A stretch of 41,668 nt of DNA from NCBI GenBank assembly GCA_009733575.1, contig ML769853.1, positions 1 to 41,668 of the forward strand. The letters are read 5' to 3'. This DNA comes from Gymnopus androsaceus JB14. Its lineage: Eukaryota; Basidiomycota; Agaricomycetes; Agaricales; Omphalotaceae. Shown here in pieces: positions 1-9,831 of the stretch (its first letter is position 1; the number at the start of each line of letters is the position of its first letter). Under the pieces are notes generated by a model. It worked only from the letters and a program-made list of their open reading frames with translations. It ran no database searches and was not told the DNA's origin. The position numbers and the translations under genes are program-made.

Positions 1-380
1 TAAACCATATCTACAGTATGTAGCTACCATATGTATGACACAAAAGAAATGAAAAGAAGAAGAAACAGAATGTAAGAGAAAAGGTCACCTGCTAGTCCCC
101 ACTAATAGGTCAAATAAGAGCCCCGGGAGGAAATTATTTCCATCCTATAAAGGTTCATAAGAGTATTCTTCTGGGTACAAATAAAACCCAATAAAGTCTC
201 ACATATTAGGCCTGCACCCCAGAGTAAGAGACCTGAGAGTGCCAGTGATACTGCCATGGGTGCTTCCTTAAGCCAGCACCTATATAAAATGTACTACCAG
301 CCATTAAAAGACTTATTTTCACCATGTAAGTGGTACAATAAGAGCAAGTATAGATATCAGTCAGGTCTCTAGCAACATAT

Positions 381-475
381 CTGCAAAAGTACCCTATTGC
401 CTATAGACACACAAATAAAACCCAGGTACTCTCAGTGTGCCTGGGACACCCTCTATTTTCTATGGAGACTTGGGT
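381..475. repeat. Dispersed repeat fragment shared with 8870-9013
   Basis: The stretch beginning CTGCAAAAGTACCCTATTGC and containing CAGTGTGCCTGGGACACCC recurs at about 8870-9013, 10813-10956 and 39352-39446, with a ~20-30 bp piece missing here. No coding potential was seen. It borders Copia-B pieces at both sites (the LTR side here, the broken RT end at 8863), so it may be flanking sequence of an old Copia-B insertion or part of another element. Confidence 0.7.
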
Positions 476-489
476 TAAATCAGCAAAAG

Positions 490-555
490 CTGGAAGTTTC
501 AAAGCAAGTCATAGGAGAAGAGCATCCATATACATTGACTTGCACAGATAACTTG
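490..555 (+). pseudogene. 66-bp relic of a TPR unit from the NLR-type family
   Basis: This piece is open in frame and reads like half a TPR unit of the gene at 35076-38015: LEVSKQVIGEEHPYTLT followed by C-T-D-N-L. At the DNA level it differs from the gene's units at only a few bases. It lies just left of the Copia-B LTR, and its homology fades at about 555. It is far too short to work. It could be what remains of a sister NLR destroyed by transposons, or a fragment carried with the repeat block. The same relic is at 39461-39526. Confidence 0.8.
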
Positions 556-565
556 TTGCACAGCA

Positions 566-861
566 TGTAAGCTAGGAGGCGCAGTGACTAGCACTCACCA
601 AGTGGTTAAGCTTGTAGAGCAGATAGAGAGAGGTAGAAGATTAGTAGAAGTCGTTATCATTAGCAGTACTACTGGAGTCCTTATATACTGTAGTACTGTA
701 TTTGTTACATATATGGTAGTATCCTTATGGTATGTTCTATGTGCATGACCTATGATGTCACCTGTAAAGCTACTTACTAATATACTACAGAGGCTGAGTA
801 AGTCTACCTTGGTGATGACTGATAGTGTGACCAATATTATGACTGATATCATCATTCAACA
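566..861 (-). mobile_element. Copia-B 3' LTR (296 bp)
   Basis: Read on the minus strand it starts TGTTGAATGATGATATCAG and ends ...GCTTACA, so it has TG...CA ends. It is preceded by the purine tract GAGGGGGAG at 862-870, the normal place for second-strand priming next to a 3' LTR. A 296-bp copy is at 39537-39832. Orientation and position fit the Copia-B RNase H remnant at 1551-1785. The 5' LTR was not found, so the target duplication could not be checked. Confidence 0.65.
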
Positions 862-1162
862 CTCCCCCTCACTGAGGTCATGGAGGTAGAATTCCTCATA
901 CTGGAGAGATTCAGTCTCTTGCAAATTTCATTTGCAATCCGGAATGAATTCAATGCCAAGTTGATCTCAGCAATGTTTGAATTTAACCCAAGCAAGATTC
1001 TTAGTTAAAAGATCCACAACATTCTGATCCATCAGAATATAGTAAGGGATCACAAGTCCTGACTTGGTGGTTTCCCTGATGTGGTGATATTGGACATCAA
1101 TATGTTTGGTCCAACAACATCAGCAAAAATGGGTTAAACCTACAATAACCTAGGGAGCCTAG

Positions 1163-1371
1163 GCTACCCTGGTCACCCTGGTTACCCTGGTCACCCCTGG
1201 TTACCCTGGTCCCCCTGGTTACCCTGGTTACCCTGGTTACCCTGGTTACCCTGGTCACCCTGGTTACCCTGGTCACCCTGGTTACCCTGGTCACCCTGGT
1301 TACCCTGGTCACCCTGGTTACCCTGGTCACCCTGGTTACCCTGGTCACCCTGGTTACCCTGGTCACCTTGG
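1163..1371. repeat. 9-bp minisatellite, about 22 units
   Basis: Alternating units of TACCCTGGT and CACCCTGGT form an almost perfect array, with degenerate related units (AGGCTACCT, AGGTTACCT) continuing to about 1450. The other block copy has only about 4 units (40159-40193). The open frame across it would encode only a Thr-Arg-Val polymer and is an accident of the repeat. It lies between the Copia-B LTR and its RNase H end. Confidence 0.95.
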
Positions 1372-1550
1372 GTCTTCCAGGCTACCCCAGGCTACCTTAG
1401 GCTACCTCAGGCTACCTCAGGCTCCTCAGGTTACCTGAGGTTAACTCAGGTTTACTCAGGTTGCCTCAAATTCCCAAGGTTTATCCCTAAATCCTAGGCA
1501 ACCTAGGTGACCTCAAAGAAACTGAGGCAGTCTAGGCAACCTAGGTATCC

Positions 1551-1785
1551 TTAGGTTCCCTTAAGTCTCTTTAGGTCATTGTGGGTCAACCCAAAGTCAG
1601 CCCAGGGCTCAGACCATTTTTCCTGATGAATCTTGAGCCTGATTATTAGCATAAAGATTGAACCCATGTTATCATCAAGAAGTGAGAATCCAGTCAGTGG
1701 GAATCCAATTTCCCAATGAGGATCCACCTGATTTGTCTGCAACAGTCACTCAAAGCCATGTATTCAGCTTCAGTGGAAGATAAAG
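1551..1785 (-). pseudogene. Copia-B RNase H, C-terminal half (severed)
   Basis: The minus strand reads STEAEYMALSDCCRQIRWI, the catalytic-Glu block of Copia RNase H, and further on GFPLTGFSLLDDNMGSIF, the block with the last catalytic Asp. A frameshift separates the two and the end is degenerate. The first half, ending LQKTVALS, is at 8262-8557. Removing the intervening TIR element and one AGATAAAG duplication joins them as LQKTVALSSTEAEYMALSD, exactly as in intact Copia proteins. It therefore belongs to the same element as the RT piece at 8863-8261. Confidence 0.88.
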
Positions 1786-2291
1786 TGGATAATTCTTTTT
1801 GACAACCCTGTTGGAGGGTTGTTAGCAAGTGACAACCCTCAAAGCTCTGGGTGTCACACCGGAGTCCCAGTGGGTCACACAAGCCTCAAGATATTACTAT
1901 TATTATTTCTAAGTATCTCGTTACAAAGATGTAACTCCGCAGGTGTCAATAATAAGTCAAAATGTAGTGATCATCCCAACATATCCTCCCTCAAGCACAA
2001 ATCATGTCCATCTTCAATAATTCTGTCTCAACCACAGCAAATATGCCTGGGATGACAGAGTAATGATTCAGAGTTGATTAGTGAATGGTTTGTTGATTGA
2101 TAAGAAGGTGTGAACATTGAAGGAATGGGGTGCTTAGCACTGTATGAGACTGCAAAAGAGGAGGCTGACTCACTTATGGCTACAATAATACCAATCAGCC
2201 ACTGTCATTGAGCTTGCATGAGTCTCTGCTGTCTATCAGATTCAAGTCCATGCTCGGATTCTTGTTAAGTAAAGTGGATGCTGGACATCCA

Positions 2292-2582
2292 TGTTAAAAT
2301 CTAGAGCACTAGATTAGCACAATACTAGACTATAGGTATAGTATAAGTATAATGAAGCATACAGCATAAATAGGGAAACATACCTCAGCCAGAAGTCACA
2401 GTGATAGTGATGAAGGCTGAGGGAAAAGAGGGATTGCTGAAACATGGAGTATGTGTAAATTCCGAATACATGAGAAAATAACAAAATAATCATGTGTAAA
2501 GGATAAACTCCAGTCCCGGTTAAGCTTCGCCATGCAAACTGGCTAATCGGAAATACTTACCAATATCACCTGATATCTAACA
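2292..2582 (-). repeat. Copia-A 3' LTR (291 bp)
   Basis: On the minus strand it begins TGTTAGATATCAGGTGATAT and ends CTAGATTTTAACA. It contains a ~52-bp segment (about 2331-2382) absent from the 5' LTR but present in the third LTR at 41114-41406, so the 5' LTR has the deletion. Confidence 0.95.
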
Positions 2583-2591
2583 CTCCCCATC
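2583..2591 (-). promoter_or_regulatory. Copia-A polypurine tract
   Basis: GATGGGGAG on the minus strand lies directly before the 3' LTR start. This is the expected plus-strand DNA primer position for an LTR retrotransposon. Confidence 0.8.
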
Positions 2592-2594
2592 AAT

Positions 2595-3435
2595 GAGATT
2601 CACTAGGAAAAATACCAAGTTGGCGAATTGCATTTTGGTGATCAAGTTTACCGAGTGCTTTGGTAAAAATGTCGGCAAAGTTCTCCTTGGATGGAACATA
2701 TTGAGTAGCAATATCACCTTCTTTAATTGCACCTCAAATCCAGTGTCAATGAACTTTGATATGCTTATTTGCATTGGTGATCTGAGGTGATTTCATATTC
2801 TTCAGAGCTGAAGAAGAATCCACAAACATCTGAGTTGGTTCTTGGGTGAAACCAAGTTGTTGTAGAAGTTGGCGGAACCAGATAGCTTCCCAACCACAAG
2901 AACCAGCTGCATAATATTCGGCTTCACCAGTAAAAGTTGCAATAGCAGTCTGTTTCCTTGTAAACCAAGAGAAACAACCTAAACCAAAAGAGAGGACAGC
3001 ACCAGATACTGATCGTCCATTATTGGGACTTTCAACAAAGTTGGAATCAGTATAAGCAAGGAATGCCCGGGAATTTGTGTCACCCAAAACTAGCACAAAG
3101 TCAGCTGTACCCTTCAAGTAGTGAATTATCCTTTGCACTGCCTTCCAATGAGTATGTCCAGGATTCTGCATGAACTGTGCAGTTTGCTGAGTACTGCATG
3201 TAATATCTGGACAGGTCATAACAGAAGCGTGCATCAAAGAACCAACCACTTCAGCATAGGGTACTCCCCTCATATCTTTCATCTCTTCAGAGCCCTCAGC
3301 TGGACAATCAGCCTTAGTGAGTACTTTCATCTCCATAGGCGTTGGTGCTGCATTTGCATCTGCAAGATTAAAGTGAGCAACAAGTTCCAGGATAAGAACA
3401 CTGGGAGAATGAAATTGTACAAGCATGTCTGTCAC
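2595..3435 (-). pseudogene. Copia-A RNase H domain and pol C-terminus
   Basis: RNase H cuts RNA from the RNA-DNA hybrid during reverse transcription. The three acidic blocks are visible: YTDSNF, TGEAEYYA and FVDSSSA, with HIKVH near the end. Stops then break the frame, but the tail continues in a neighbouring frame (GDIATQYVPSKENFADIFTK) and stops just before the purine tract. The join to RT needs a frame change around 3370-3430. The domain order and the spacing to the 3' LTR are normal. Confidence 0.93.
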
Positions 3436-4711
3436 GAGTAACAGTCATACCCAAGAACTGAGAAATTGCTCCTTTGTCTGATATTTCAAAATGAGTTTTG
3501 AACTCTTTCTTGAATTGTTCAATCTCAGCAAGATTACTTCCAAAGAGAGCAAGATCATCCACATGAGTAGCAATGATGAGAGTTCCAGAAGATGAGTGGC
3601 AAATGAACACACAGGGATCAGAAGGACAGACATGGAAATCAAGTGACTCTAAAACACCTTTGAGTTTCTCATACCAGAGATACCCAGACAGTTTAAGTCC
3701 ATAAAGGCCTTTCTTGAGTTTCCAAACCCAATCTTCTTTTCCCTTGACTGCAAATCCTGGTGGCTGCTTCACATACACTGGCTGGTCATCAGGAATCTCA
3801 GAATTGAGATAAGCAGACTTCACGTCAATGACATGAATCTCCCAGTCCTCAATGGCAGCAACGGTTGCAATTCCATGAACAGATTCTATACGTGCAGTCG
3901 GTGCATGGGTGTCAACAAAATCAACACCTGGGATTTGAGTAAACCCCTGAGCAACAAGTCTAGCTTGATAGGACTCAATATCCTCAGGATTGTTAGCGTT
4001 TCGCTTTACAGCAAAAACCCAATGACTATCTGTAGCTTTACAGTCTGGAGGAAGTGGAACAAGGTCATATGTCCCAGTTTCGAGAAACTTGTTGAGCTCA
4101 TAATGACATGCTTCTTTCCACTCCAAATGGTCAGGAGAGGCAAGAGCTTTTGCAAGATTAAGAGGAATATCACCTCTTGAAAGATGAGCTTGTTCAACTT
4201 CTGGCTCCCCCTCATCCTCGGTATTGGAATCAACAGGCTCCGGTTGCACCTCTGCTTTAGTCTGAGAACGAGTCTTAGCAGGAGTAGCATTAGAGGGCAT
4301 ACACGGATTAGGCTGAACACGAGGTGGAGGTGTAACAGGAGCAGGAACAGGAGCAGGAGGAATAGGGACAGGTGGAGGAATAGGATTGGATTGGTGGCAG
4401 GAGTGAATGGAACAATAATTGGGGGGCCATTGTCATCATCAGTGTTAGAACTTTTGAGAGACAAATAATCATAGGACTCCCCCTCGGTGCTCATAAGATC
4501 ACTCCCAGAGGCATTATCATCAAAACAAATAGAGATCACTGACTGTATGCCTTTACCTGGAGTGTAAACCAAGTATGCCAAACAATTCAAATCATGCCCA
4601 ACAAAAAATCCTGGTTCTCCCCGTTGATCCAATTTATGCTTCTGATCATGGTTATAAGCCCAAACTTGACATCCAAAAGGATGGAATTTTTGACAGTCAG
4701 GATTCTTCTTG
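3368..4711 (-). pseudogene. Copia-A reverse transcriptase with integrase C-terminal tail
   Basis: The segment starts with the integrase tail (YKKNPDCQKFHPFGCQVWAY), passes through a Pro-rich linker and enters RT at about 4030. RT blocks include HWVFAVKR, YQARLVAQGFTQIPGVDF, IDVKSAYLN and KLKKGLYGLKLSGYLWYEKL. The active-site box reads THVDD where Copia elements normally have YVDD, so the aromatic residue next to the two catalytic Asp is His. The linker and RT are in different frames. It makes cDNA in the particle in intact relatives; this copy is probably inactive. Confidence 0.95.
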
Positions 4712-4713
4712 TA

Positions 4714-5094
4714 CTCAGCCCAGGCAAAAGTAACCATAATTTTTATTCTCAGCGCACAAAATCTTACCACCTATGGCTTTGTGTCAGGCTAGGAATAATG
4801 TAGAGGACTTATATATGCTCCAACTCACCCCAATACTCACCTGGAATCCTAAGCAGTGCTGTATCACCCTCTATATTGTGACCATTTTGGCAGGAAAATC
4901 ACTATTTTTGGCATTCCACAGTATTTAATGCTAATTTCACAAATGAAAATATACATGCTGGCTTAGTTTTGACATGGAAGCTGGAGAGGACATCTCATAG
5001 TGCTGAACAGGTGCCTTTGGCCCAGTGCAATATTATGTTTTGGAAAATTTATGGCCCTGTAAGTAAAATTACAGTTACTTTTGCCTGGGCTGAG
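4714..5094. mobile_element. 381-bp TA-duplicating MITE inside Copia-A
   Basis: The ends are inverted repeats that start CTCAGCCCAGGCAAAAGTAA and continue with mismatches for about 30 bp. TA flanks both sides (4712-4713 and 5095-5096), as for Tc1/mariner-type elements. Removing the element and one TA restores the integrase reading as HLFYKKNPDC, which is why the insertion is certain. There is no transposase frame, so it needs a helper. Confidence 0.93.
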
Positions 5095-6330
5095 TAGAAG
5101 AGATGGTAAGGTGTCTCCCGCTTAGGCAGAGGATCTGCATAACAATGTGCACGTGTAAATAACAGATAACCTACACCATAGCTCCAAAGAGACAGTGGAA
5201 GACCAGAAGCAAGGAGAATAGTGCGGACTCGGACAAAAATTGTATGATTGAGGCATTCAGTGCAACCATTTTGCTGGGGAGTATGAGGAACAGAGTTCTC
5301 CCAATGGATTCCTCTCTCCTTCATCCAATTCTCCCACTTGGTTGAAATATACTCTCCGCCGTTATCAGTACAAAATTCTTCTAAAGATTTACTGGTTGCT
5401 TTCTCAACTTCTGCTATCCAGAGTTTGAATGCTTCAAAAGCATCACTCTTCTGTTTCAGAAGATAACCCCAAGCCATATGCGAGTAATCATCAAGGAAAT
5501 TGATGAGATAATGCTTGCCAGATTTGTATCCTTCAACTGGCCCAGGACCCCAAAGATCTGAATGGACTAACTCTAGCGGCTCACTAGCACAAGAGTCCAA
5601 TTCAGGAAAATGCGCTTTGGTGAGCTTACCTCTAGCGCATGCATTGCAGACAGGGGGATCTGCAGCTAATTCTGCGGCCGTAAGTTTCACGGTTATCCCC
5701 TCCAACTGACCTGAATGGTACAATGATTGACAAGCAGGATAATTTAAATGATCAAGCTCATGATGTAGTTGTACCAGTTTTGTGTACAGTGGAGGTGTAA
5801 AATCCGAGGAAGATGAAGATGTGAACACAGAGGTAGGAGTTGCAGAGTCAAGGTGGTATAATCTCGTACCATCTTTAGTCCCAGTAAAAACAATCTCCTC
5901 ATCATCAAGTAGGTGCTGGATAAAATCACCAGCATCATCCTTCTTGAATGATACACATTTTCCAGCTCCAAAGATGGTATAGCATCCAGCTTTGTCAAAT
6001 CGGGAGACTGAAATAAGTGTTGAAGATGAATTGGGAACAAAAGTGGTGTCTTTAAGACTAAGGCGAGTTGTTGCATGTTGGTGACAAGCTAGAAAAACAG
6101 CCATACCACGACCTGCAATCTTCATCATACCAGAACCAAATCCAGTAACTTTCTGGGAAATGGCTGGATGGTGGAAAGTTGTGAAATTGGCACAGACAGA
6201 ATGGATGTGAGACATTGTACCAGAATCAATGATAATGGGAGGCCTATTGGCAGTAGTACCAGCTGGATACACTGACTCATTAATAGGCTGAGGGAATTCA
6301 GACTTAGAGAAGAGTCGGTCACCATGTAAA
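5095..6330 (-). pseudogene. Copia-A protease and integrase
   Basis: The segment has protease (PPIIIDSGTMSHI, the DSG box), a GAG-pre-integrase zinc-binding region (HHELDHLNYPACQ ... VCNACARGK) and integrase. The catalytic D-D-E residues are visible in ELVHSDLWGP, CTDNGGEY and PQQNGCTECLN. The integrase joins cDNA to the genome. The open frame of 407 residues is intact from about 6272 until the TA element at 5094, which cuts off the integrase tail. It is linked to gag through a frame break around 6330-6370. Confidence 0.95.
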
Positions 6331-6366
6331 TGGAATAATTGATAAACTTGGTGCCGGAAACAGATT

Positions 6367-7690
6367 CTACAAAGTTTGATGAGGTAGGTTGCTTGTTACC
6401 ACCTCCTCCCCTACTATCAACAGCATGGGCTCGATCTTTACCCTTCTTCTTCCCCTTATTGTTGCCTTTACCTCCCTGATTACTGTTAGGATTGTGCTTA
6501 CCACCACCAGGTTGACGGCAATAGTCAATAGTATGACCTTGGGTAAGACAATTTCAACAGAAATACTTCCCTTTAGCAAGTAGTGCACATTCAACAGTGG
6601 TGATAGCTGAATCAACATTTGACATGCCAGAGTCTCCACTTTCATCAGGGTGAGCTGAACGATAGGAGCCAAGAATTTGTGCAACAGTCAACGCAACAGT
6701 GGTAGCAGAGGTCAACAAAAAATTACTAATCCAGGTGTGCCAAGACCCAGGAGTATTAGGATTGTTGGGGAGAGTGGTGACAAGAATGGCAGAAGCAAAA
6801 CCCTCATCAACCATATAGCCACTCTGCCTGATGTTCTGCAAAGAAGTTTCGAAATCCTGGCAGTGTTTTGACAGAGATGCAAAATCATGCAAAAAAGCAA
6901 GATGGCAGTTGAGGCGTAAAAAGAAAGTCATCAATAGACCTGAACCCTTGGGACCAAAAGTAGCTGCCAGGCAATTAAACGCAGCATGATAGTTTAGATC
7001 CTGGATCATTCCCAGCATAGAGTATTGAATACACTGACTGAGCATGTTCCGAATGTAAGAATCCATGACTGACCAGACTCCGTATTCAGTGGGATGTAGA
7101 ACTGGATCTGGGCAGGGAATGACACCAGACAAGATCTGCTTGCATCCAATGGTCTCGACTGCAGTCAAAAAGATGTTAGACCAAGGAGCGTAATTCTCCT
7201 CTCCTTTAAGCATCTGATGCTCAGCCTTTGGAAAAAGACCAGTACCACCACTTGGTATCACCCAAGTGGTAGGGAGCAACAGTGTTGGAAGGGCAACGGT
7301 CAATGGGCGAAGGTCATGGTCATTTTTTGATGACTAGTTACAGCAGTCACAAGGCAACAAAAAATGACCTGACTTTCGCCCTAACTAAGCGCTCATAAGC
7401 GCGCGCAGCAATCAAAGGTTGCCGGATTTCCGGAAGGTCGCCCGAAGATCATTGCTTTCATCATTGTGGACCAAGGGCCCAGGCTGTACAGCATACCATT
7501 CATTCAACAAATTGGTACAAATAGTCGAAAGTCAAGTCAGAAAAACATGTCATGACTGCACTTTTGGGCTTGTCAGTGACCTAGATGCCCGGCAACTGAC
7601 CTTGCCAACACTGGGGAGCAAAGTATGAGTAGCAGGAGGAGCAGGAGGAATAGGTGCAGTCTGTGTAGCAGCAGTAACAGGAGTACCCAT
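6367..7690 (-). pseudogene. Copia-A gag (capsid), split by a hAT-type element
   Basis: The start ATG at 7690 gives MGTPVTAATQTAPIPPAPPA, then the frame meets the insertion 7280-7613. With it and one 8-bp duplication removed, the frame runs on through LLPTTWVIPSGG into a long capsid-like helical part. Near 6545 is a CCHC zinc knuckle (C-x2-C-x4-H-x4-C, ending GHTIDYC) whose x2 contains a TGA stop. A Lys/Gly-rich basic tail follows. Gag coats and packages the element RNA. The start choice rests on distance from the primer site and the uninterrupted frame. Confidence 0.88.
7280..7613. mobile_element. 334-bp hAT-type MITE in Copia-A gag
   Basis: The ends are CAGTGTTGGAAGG and, on the other strand, CAGTGTTGGCAAGG. 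GGGAGCAA occurs at both 7272-7279 and 7614-7621, a perfect 8-bp target duplication. CAGTG ends with 8-bp duplications define the hAT superfamily. There is no transposase frame; the interior is unrelated to gag. Excision in silico restores gag. Confidence 0.95.
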
Positions 7691-7789
7691 GGTTCAGTGA
7701 TGATATGAGAGTTCGATAATAATGAGGAAGAAATGAAAAGATTCCAGTTCACTAGTGACTGTAATTGGCTTTGATTATTAGGCGGACTC

Positions 7790-7802
7790 GGGGCCCATAA
7801 CC
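7790..7802 (-). promoter_or_regulatory. Copia-A primer binding site (half initiator tRNA-Met)
   Basis: GGTTATGGGCCCC lies directly next to the 5' LTR. It is complementary to the anticodon stem-loop of eukaryotic initiator tRNA-Met (GGGCCCAUAACC), the half-tRNA priming known from Drosophila copia, rather than to a tRNA 3' end. Confidence 0.85.
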
Positions 7803-8041
7803 TGTTAAAATCTAGAGCACTAGATTAGCACAATACTAGACTCAGCCAGAAGTCACAGTGATAGTGATGAAGGCTGAGGGAAAAGAGGGATTGCTGAAAC
7901 ATGGAGTATATGTGTAAATTCCGAATACATGAGAAAATAACAAAATAATCATGTGTAAAGGATAAACTCCAGTCCCGGTTAAGCTTTGCCATGCAAACCG
8001 GCTAATCAGAAATACTTACCAATATCACCTGATATCTAACA
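7803..8041 (-). repeat. Copia-A 5' LTR (239 bp, with internal deletion)
   Basis: It has the same ends as the 3' LTR (TGTTAGATATC ... TTTTAACA) but lacks ~52 bp near its U5 side (minus strand). If the deleted part matters for transcription or polyadenylation, this copy is weakened. It is followed by ATCCA. Confidence 0.95.
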
Positions 8042-8260
8042 ATCCAAGTCATCATTTTTGATGCACTTTCAATATCAATGTTCATAGTCTTGCAGTCGTG
8101 ATTTGTAGGATGGTGTGCATTGTCTGTTGTAAGTGGCATCAATGGTATGGAAGGAAGGAAAGATGCAACAAGCGCTTCCGGCATAAACTCAGCATGACAG
8201 CAATCATTTGACCTTTCAGGGGTTGTCAGGCACCAATGGGGTTGCCAAAAAGAATTATAC

Positions 8261-8863
8261 AGATAAAGCAACTGTTTTCTGGAGATACAAAGTCCAGGAC
8301 ACAATTCCCTTGGCCAGTTCGAGAATATATCCAGTTTGGGATTGACATGTATTAGGATCTGATGCATGATCAGAATCCAAGTTGGCATAGAAGCCTTCTC
8401 CAGAATTCCCATCATAGATGAGAAAATATTTGGCAATACCTATAAGGTAGTGAATAATATAATAAGCCTTGTTCAGATGATCCTGAGAAGGATTTGCTGA
8501 ATGTTGTGACATTTTTGCCACATGATAGGCTATATTGGCTCTTGTTCCAAGTGACAAATATCATAAGGAGCCAATCACTTGTTGTTGGTACTCCTGGTAT
8601 CTTTTGGGATCAACAGGACCATCATATTTAGAATGCTGATATCCTGCTGGTAGTGGAGTCCATGCTACTTTGATGTTTGTTAATTTAAAGCACTTTATAG
8701 TCTTTTTAAGATATTCTGACTGATCTAAGGTCAAATGCCACTTAGATCTGTCATGCCGGATGCACATGCCTAAGAACTCCTGTGCTGCACCCAAGTTGTG
8801 GCACTCCCAAGATTGCATAAATTTACACTTTTTGCACATGACAAGTTCTTTGTCATTTCCCAT
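8261..8863 (-). pseudogene. Copia-B RT C-terminus and RNase H N-terminal half
   Basis: The minus strand reads WECHNLGAAQEFLGM, LDQSEYLKKTIKCF and QQQVIGSL (end of RT), then after a frameshift ANIAYHVAKMSQHSANPSQD and RNase H up to IVSWTLYLQKTVALS. It ends exactly at the AGATAAAG duplication of the TIR element; the rest is at 1551-1785. The upstream part, including the YVDD box, integrase and gag, is missing: at 8864 the sequence changes to the dispersed repeat. Copia-B differs clearly from Copia-A in sequence. Confidence 0.92.
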
Positions 8864-9475
8864 GCATCTGCAAAAGTACCCTATTGCCTAGGGAAATTTA
8901 AGTCAAACCCAGGTACCTTCAGTGTGCCTGGGACACCCAGAGAGCCCAGGCTCCCTAAGCTCCCTGAGAGTCCCAAGGGACACCCCCCATTTCCTATGGG
9001 GACTAGGGTTATCCAAGAGAGACTTAAAGGTCCCTTGTTGAATTTTAGTTGTCCAAATGGAAGGGCAGACTTAACCTGAAAGTAACACAGGGAGCCAATG
9101 CTGGCCCAAGGGAAATAACAAGTCTATTGAAGACACTTTCATATGGCCTGAATATTGCCAAGGCTACTCTGTTGGCACCCTATCAGAGCCTAAGGCTAGC
9201 AAAAAACACTAAGAACATTCAAACAAATTATGCTGAAACCAACTTTATGATCCTCCAGAGACAAGCAAGGACTCCTCAAGGTTGCTATGCTGCTTTTGAA
9301 GGCTTCTGCACTCAACAGAGGAGGGATTACAGAGTGAATAGAGGTATTTTCTGGGTCTCTGAAAAACATTCATTATGTATTTCAAGTGATCTTGAATGCA
9401 TTGGGTGATATGTTTATTTGCCATCGGAAATTCTGGGGCGTCCTGGGGGTATTCCTGGTTATCCCTAGGGTATTC
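8505..9475. repeat. 971-bp duplication, first copy
   Basis: It matches 10448-11418 with a single visible difference (A/G in CACTTTCRTATGG). It contains the Copia-B RT end (8505-8863) and non-coding sequence to 9475. The next ~250 bp (9466-9725) recur a third time after the gap at 12460-12719. Such identity means a very recent duplication or an assembly artefact, especially so close to a gap. Confidence 0.95.
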
Positions 9476-9725
9476 CTGGGTATCCCTATAAACACCTGCA
9501 AGGACTTGATGTTATCATCTGATTGAATGGATGTATTATTGGTTTTTTCTCGGAGATCTGTGTATAATGCCTAATGCAACCTCCCTGCAGTATATGTATG
9601 CACTAAATATCCTTCAAAGCAATATTGATTGCCCAAAGATGTAATCTTGTAAGCTTTGATTCATTGTAATCAAAGAATTAATTGGTTCAAAATAAGGCAT
9701 TCATTATAACATTCAAAGCATCTAT
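9466..9725. repeat. Repeat shared with 12460-12719
   Basis: The non-coding sequence CTGGGTATCCCTATAAACAC and what follows matches 12460-12719 with a few small indels, then diverges near 9725. It continues the 971-bp duplication, so the second copy seems to have been interrupted at 11418 and resumed at 12460. Confidence 0.9.
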
Positions 9726-9831
9726 ATGTTGATTGCGCCATGTATGTACATACCTATCTAATTGAAAAATAGCAAGAACAGAGAACAAGGCACAAGGGAT
9801 AGCAGATAAACATGCCAGTTACCATCACCTG

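Larger units (their letters stand above)
1..2707. repeat. Left copy (L) of a 2.6-kb direct repeat block
   Basis: Positions 1-2707 match 38972-41531 almost base for base and in the same orientation. The match already runs at base 1, so the repeat may start outside the window. The block holds a TPR-gene relic, a Copia-B LTR, a 9-bp minisatellite, the end of the Copia-B RNase H, the left part of a TIR element, a Copia-A LTR and ~125 bp of Copia-A pol. Visible differences are the minisatellite (about 20 more units here), a ~30-bp insertion near 39875 in the other copy and scattered substitutions. Both copies share the ATCCA/Copia-A junction, so duplication followed the Copia-A insertion. About 36 kb, including the NLR gene, lies between the copies. 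Confidence 0.93.
2292..8041 (-). mobile_element. Copia-A LTR retrotransposon, full length, target duplication ATCCA
   Basis: The element runs on the minus strand: 5' LTR 7803-8041, primer site, gag, protease-integrase, RT, RNase H, purine tract, 3' LTR 2292-2582. ATCCA at 2287-2291 and 8042-8046 is a perfect 5-bp target duplication. The order protease-integrase-RT-RNase H is that of Ty1/Copia. By eye the LTRs differ by 3 substitutions, a 2-bp indel and one ~52-bp deletion in the 5' LTR. The coding part has an in-frame stop in the gag zinc knuckle, frame changes between PR/IN blocks and before RNase H, and two nested elements, so this copy cannot encode a full set of proteins. Confidence 0.95.
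1786..8260. mobile_element. Non-autonomous TIR transposon split by Copia-A (~720 bp without it)
   Basis: The left end is TGGATAATTCTTTTTGACAA; the right end, on the other strand, is GTATAATTCTTTTTGGCAAC. The flanks are AGATAAAG at 1778-1785 and 8261-8268, an 8-bp target duplication (9 bp if one mismatch is allowed). Without Copia-A the element is 1786-2291 plus 8047-8260, with no transposase reading frame. A second member, 668 bp, is at 26190-26857, with the same asymmetric ends and a 9-bp duplication. An 8-9 bp duplication points to hAT or Mutator-like mobilisation; which one is undecided. Confidence 0.85.

Noticed and set aside
1097..1366. 89-codon open frame of repeated Thr-Arg-Val on the minus strand
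   Set aside because: It is only the 9-bp minisatellite read in one frame; the other copy of the block has lost most of it.
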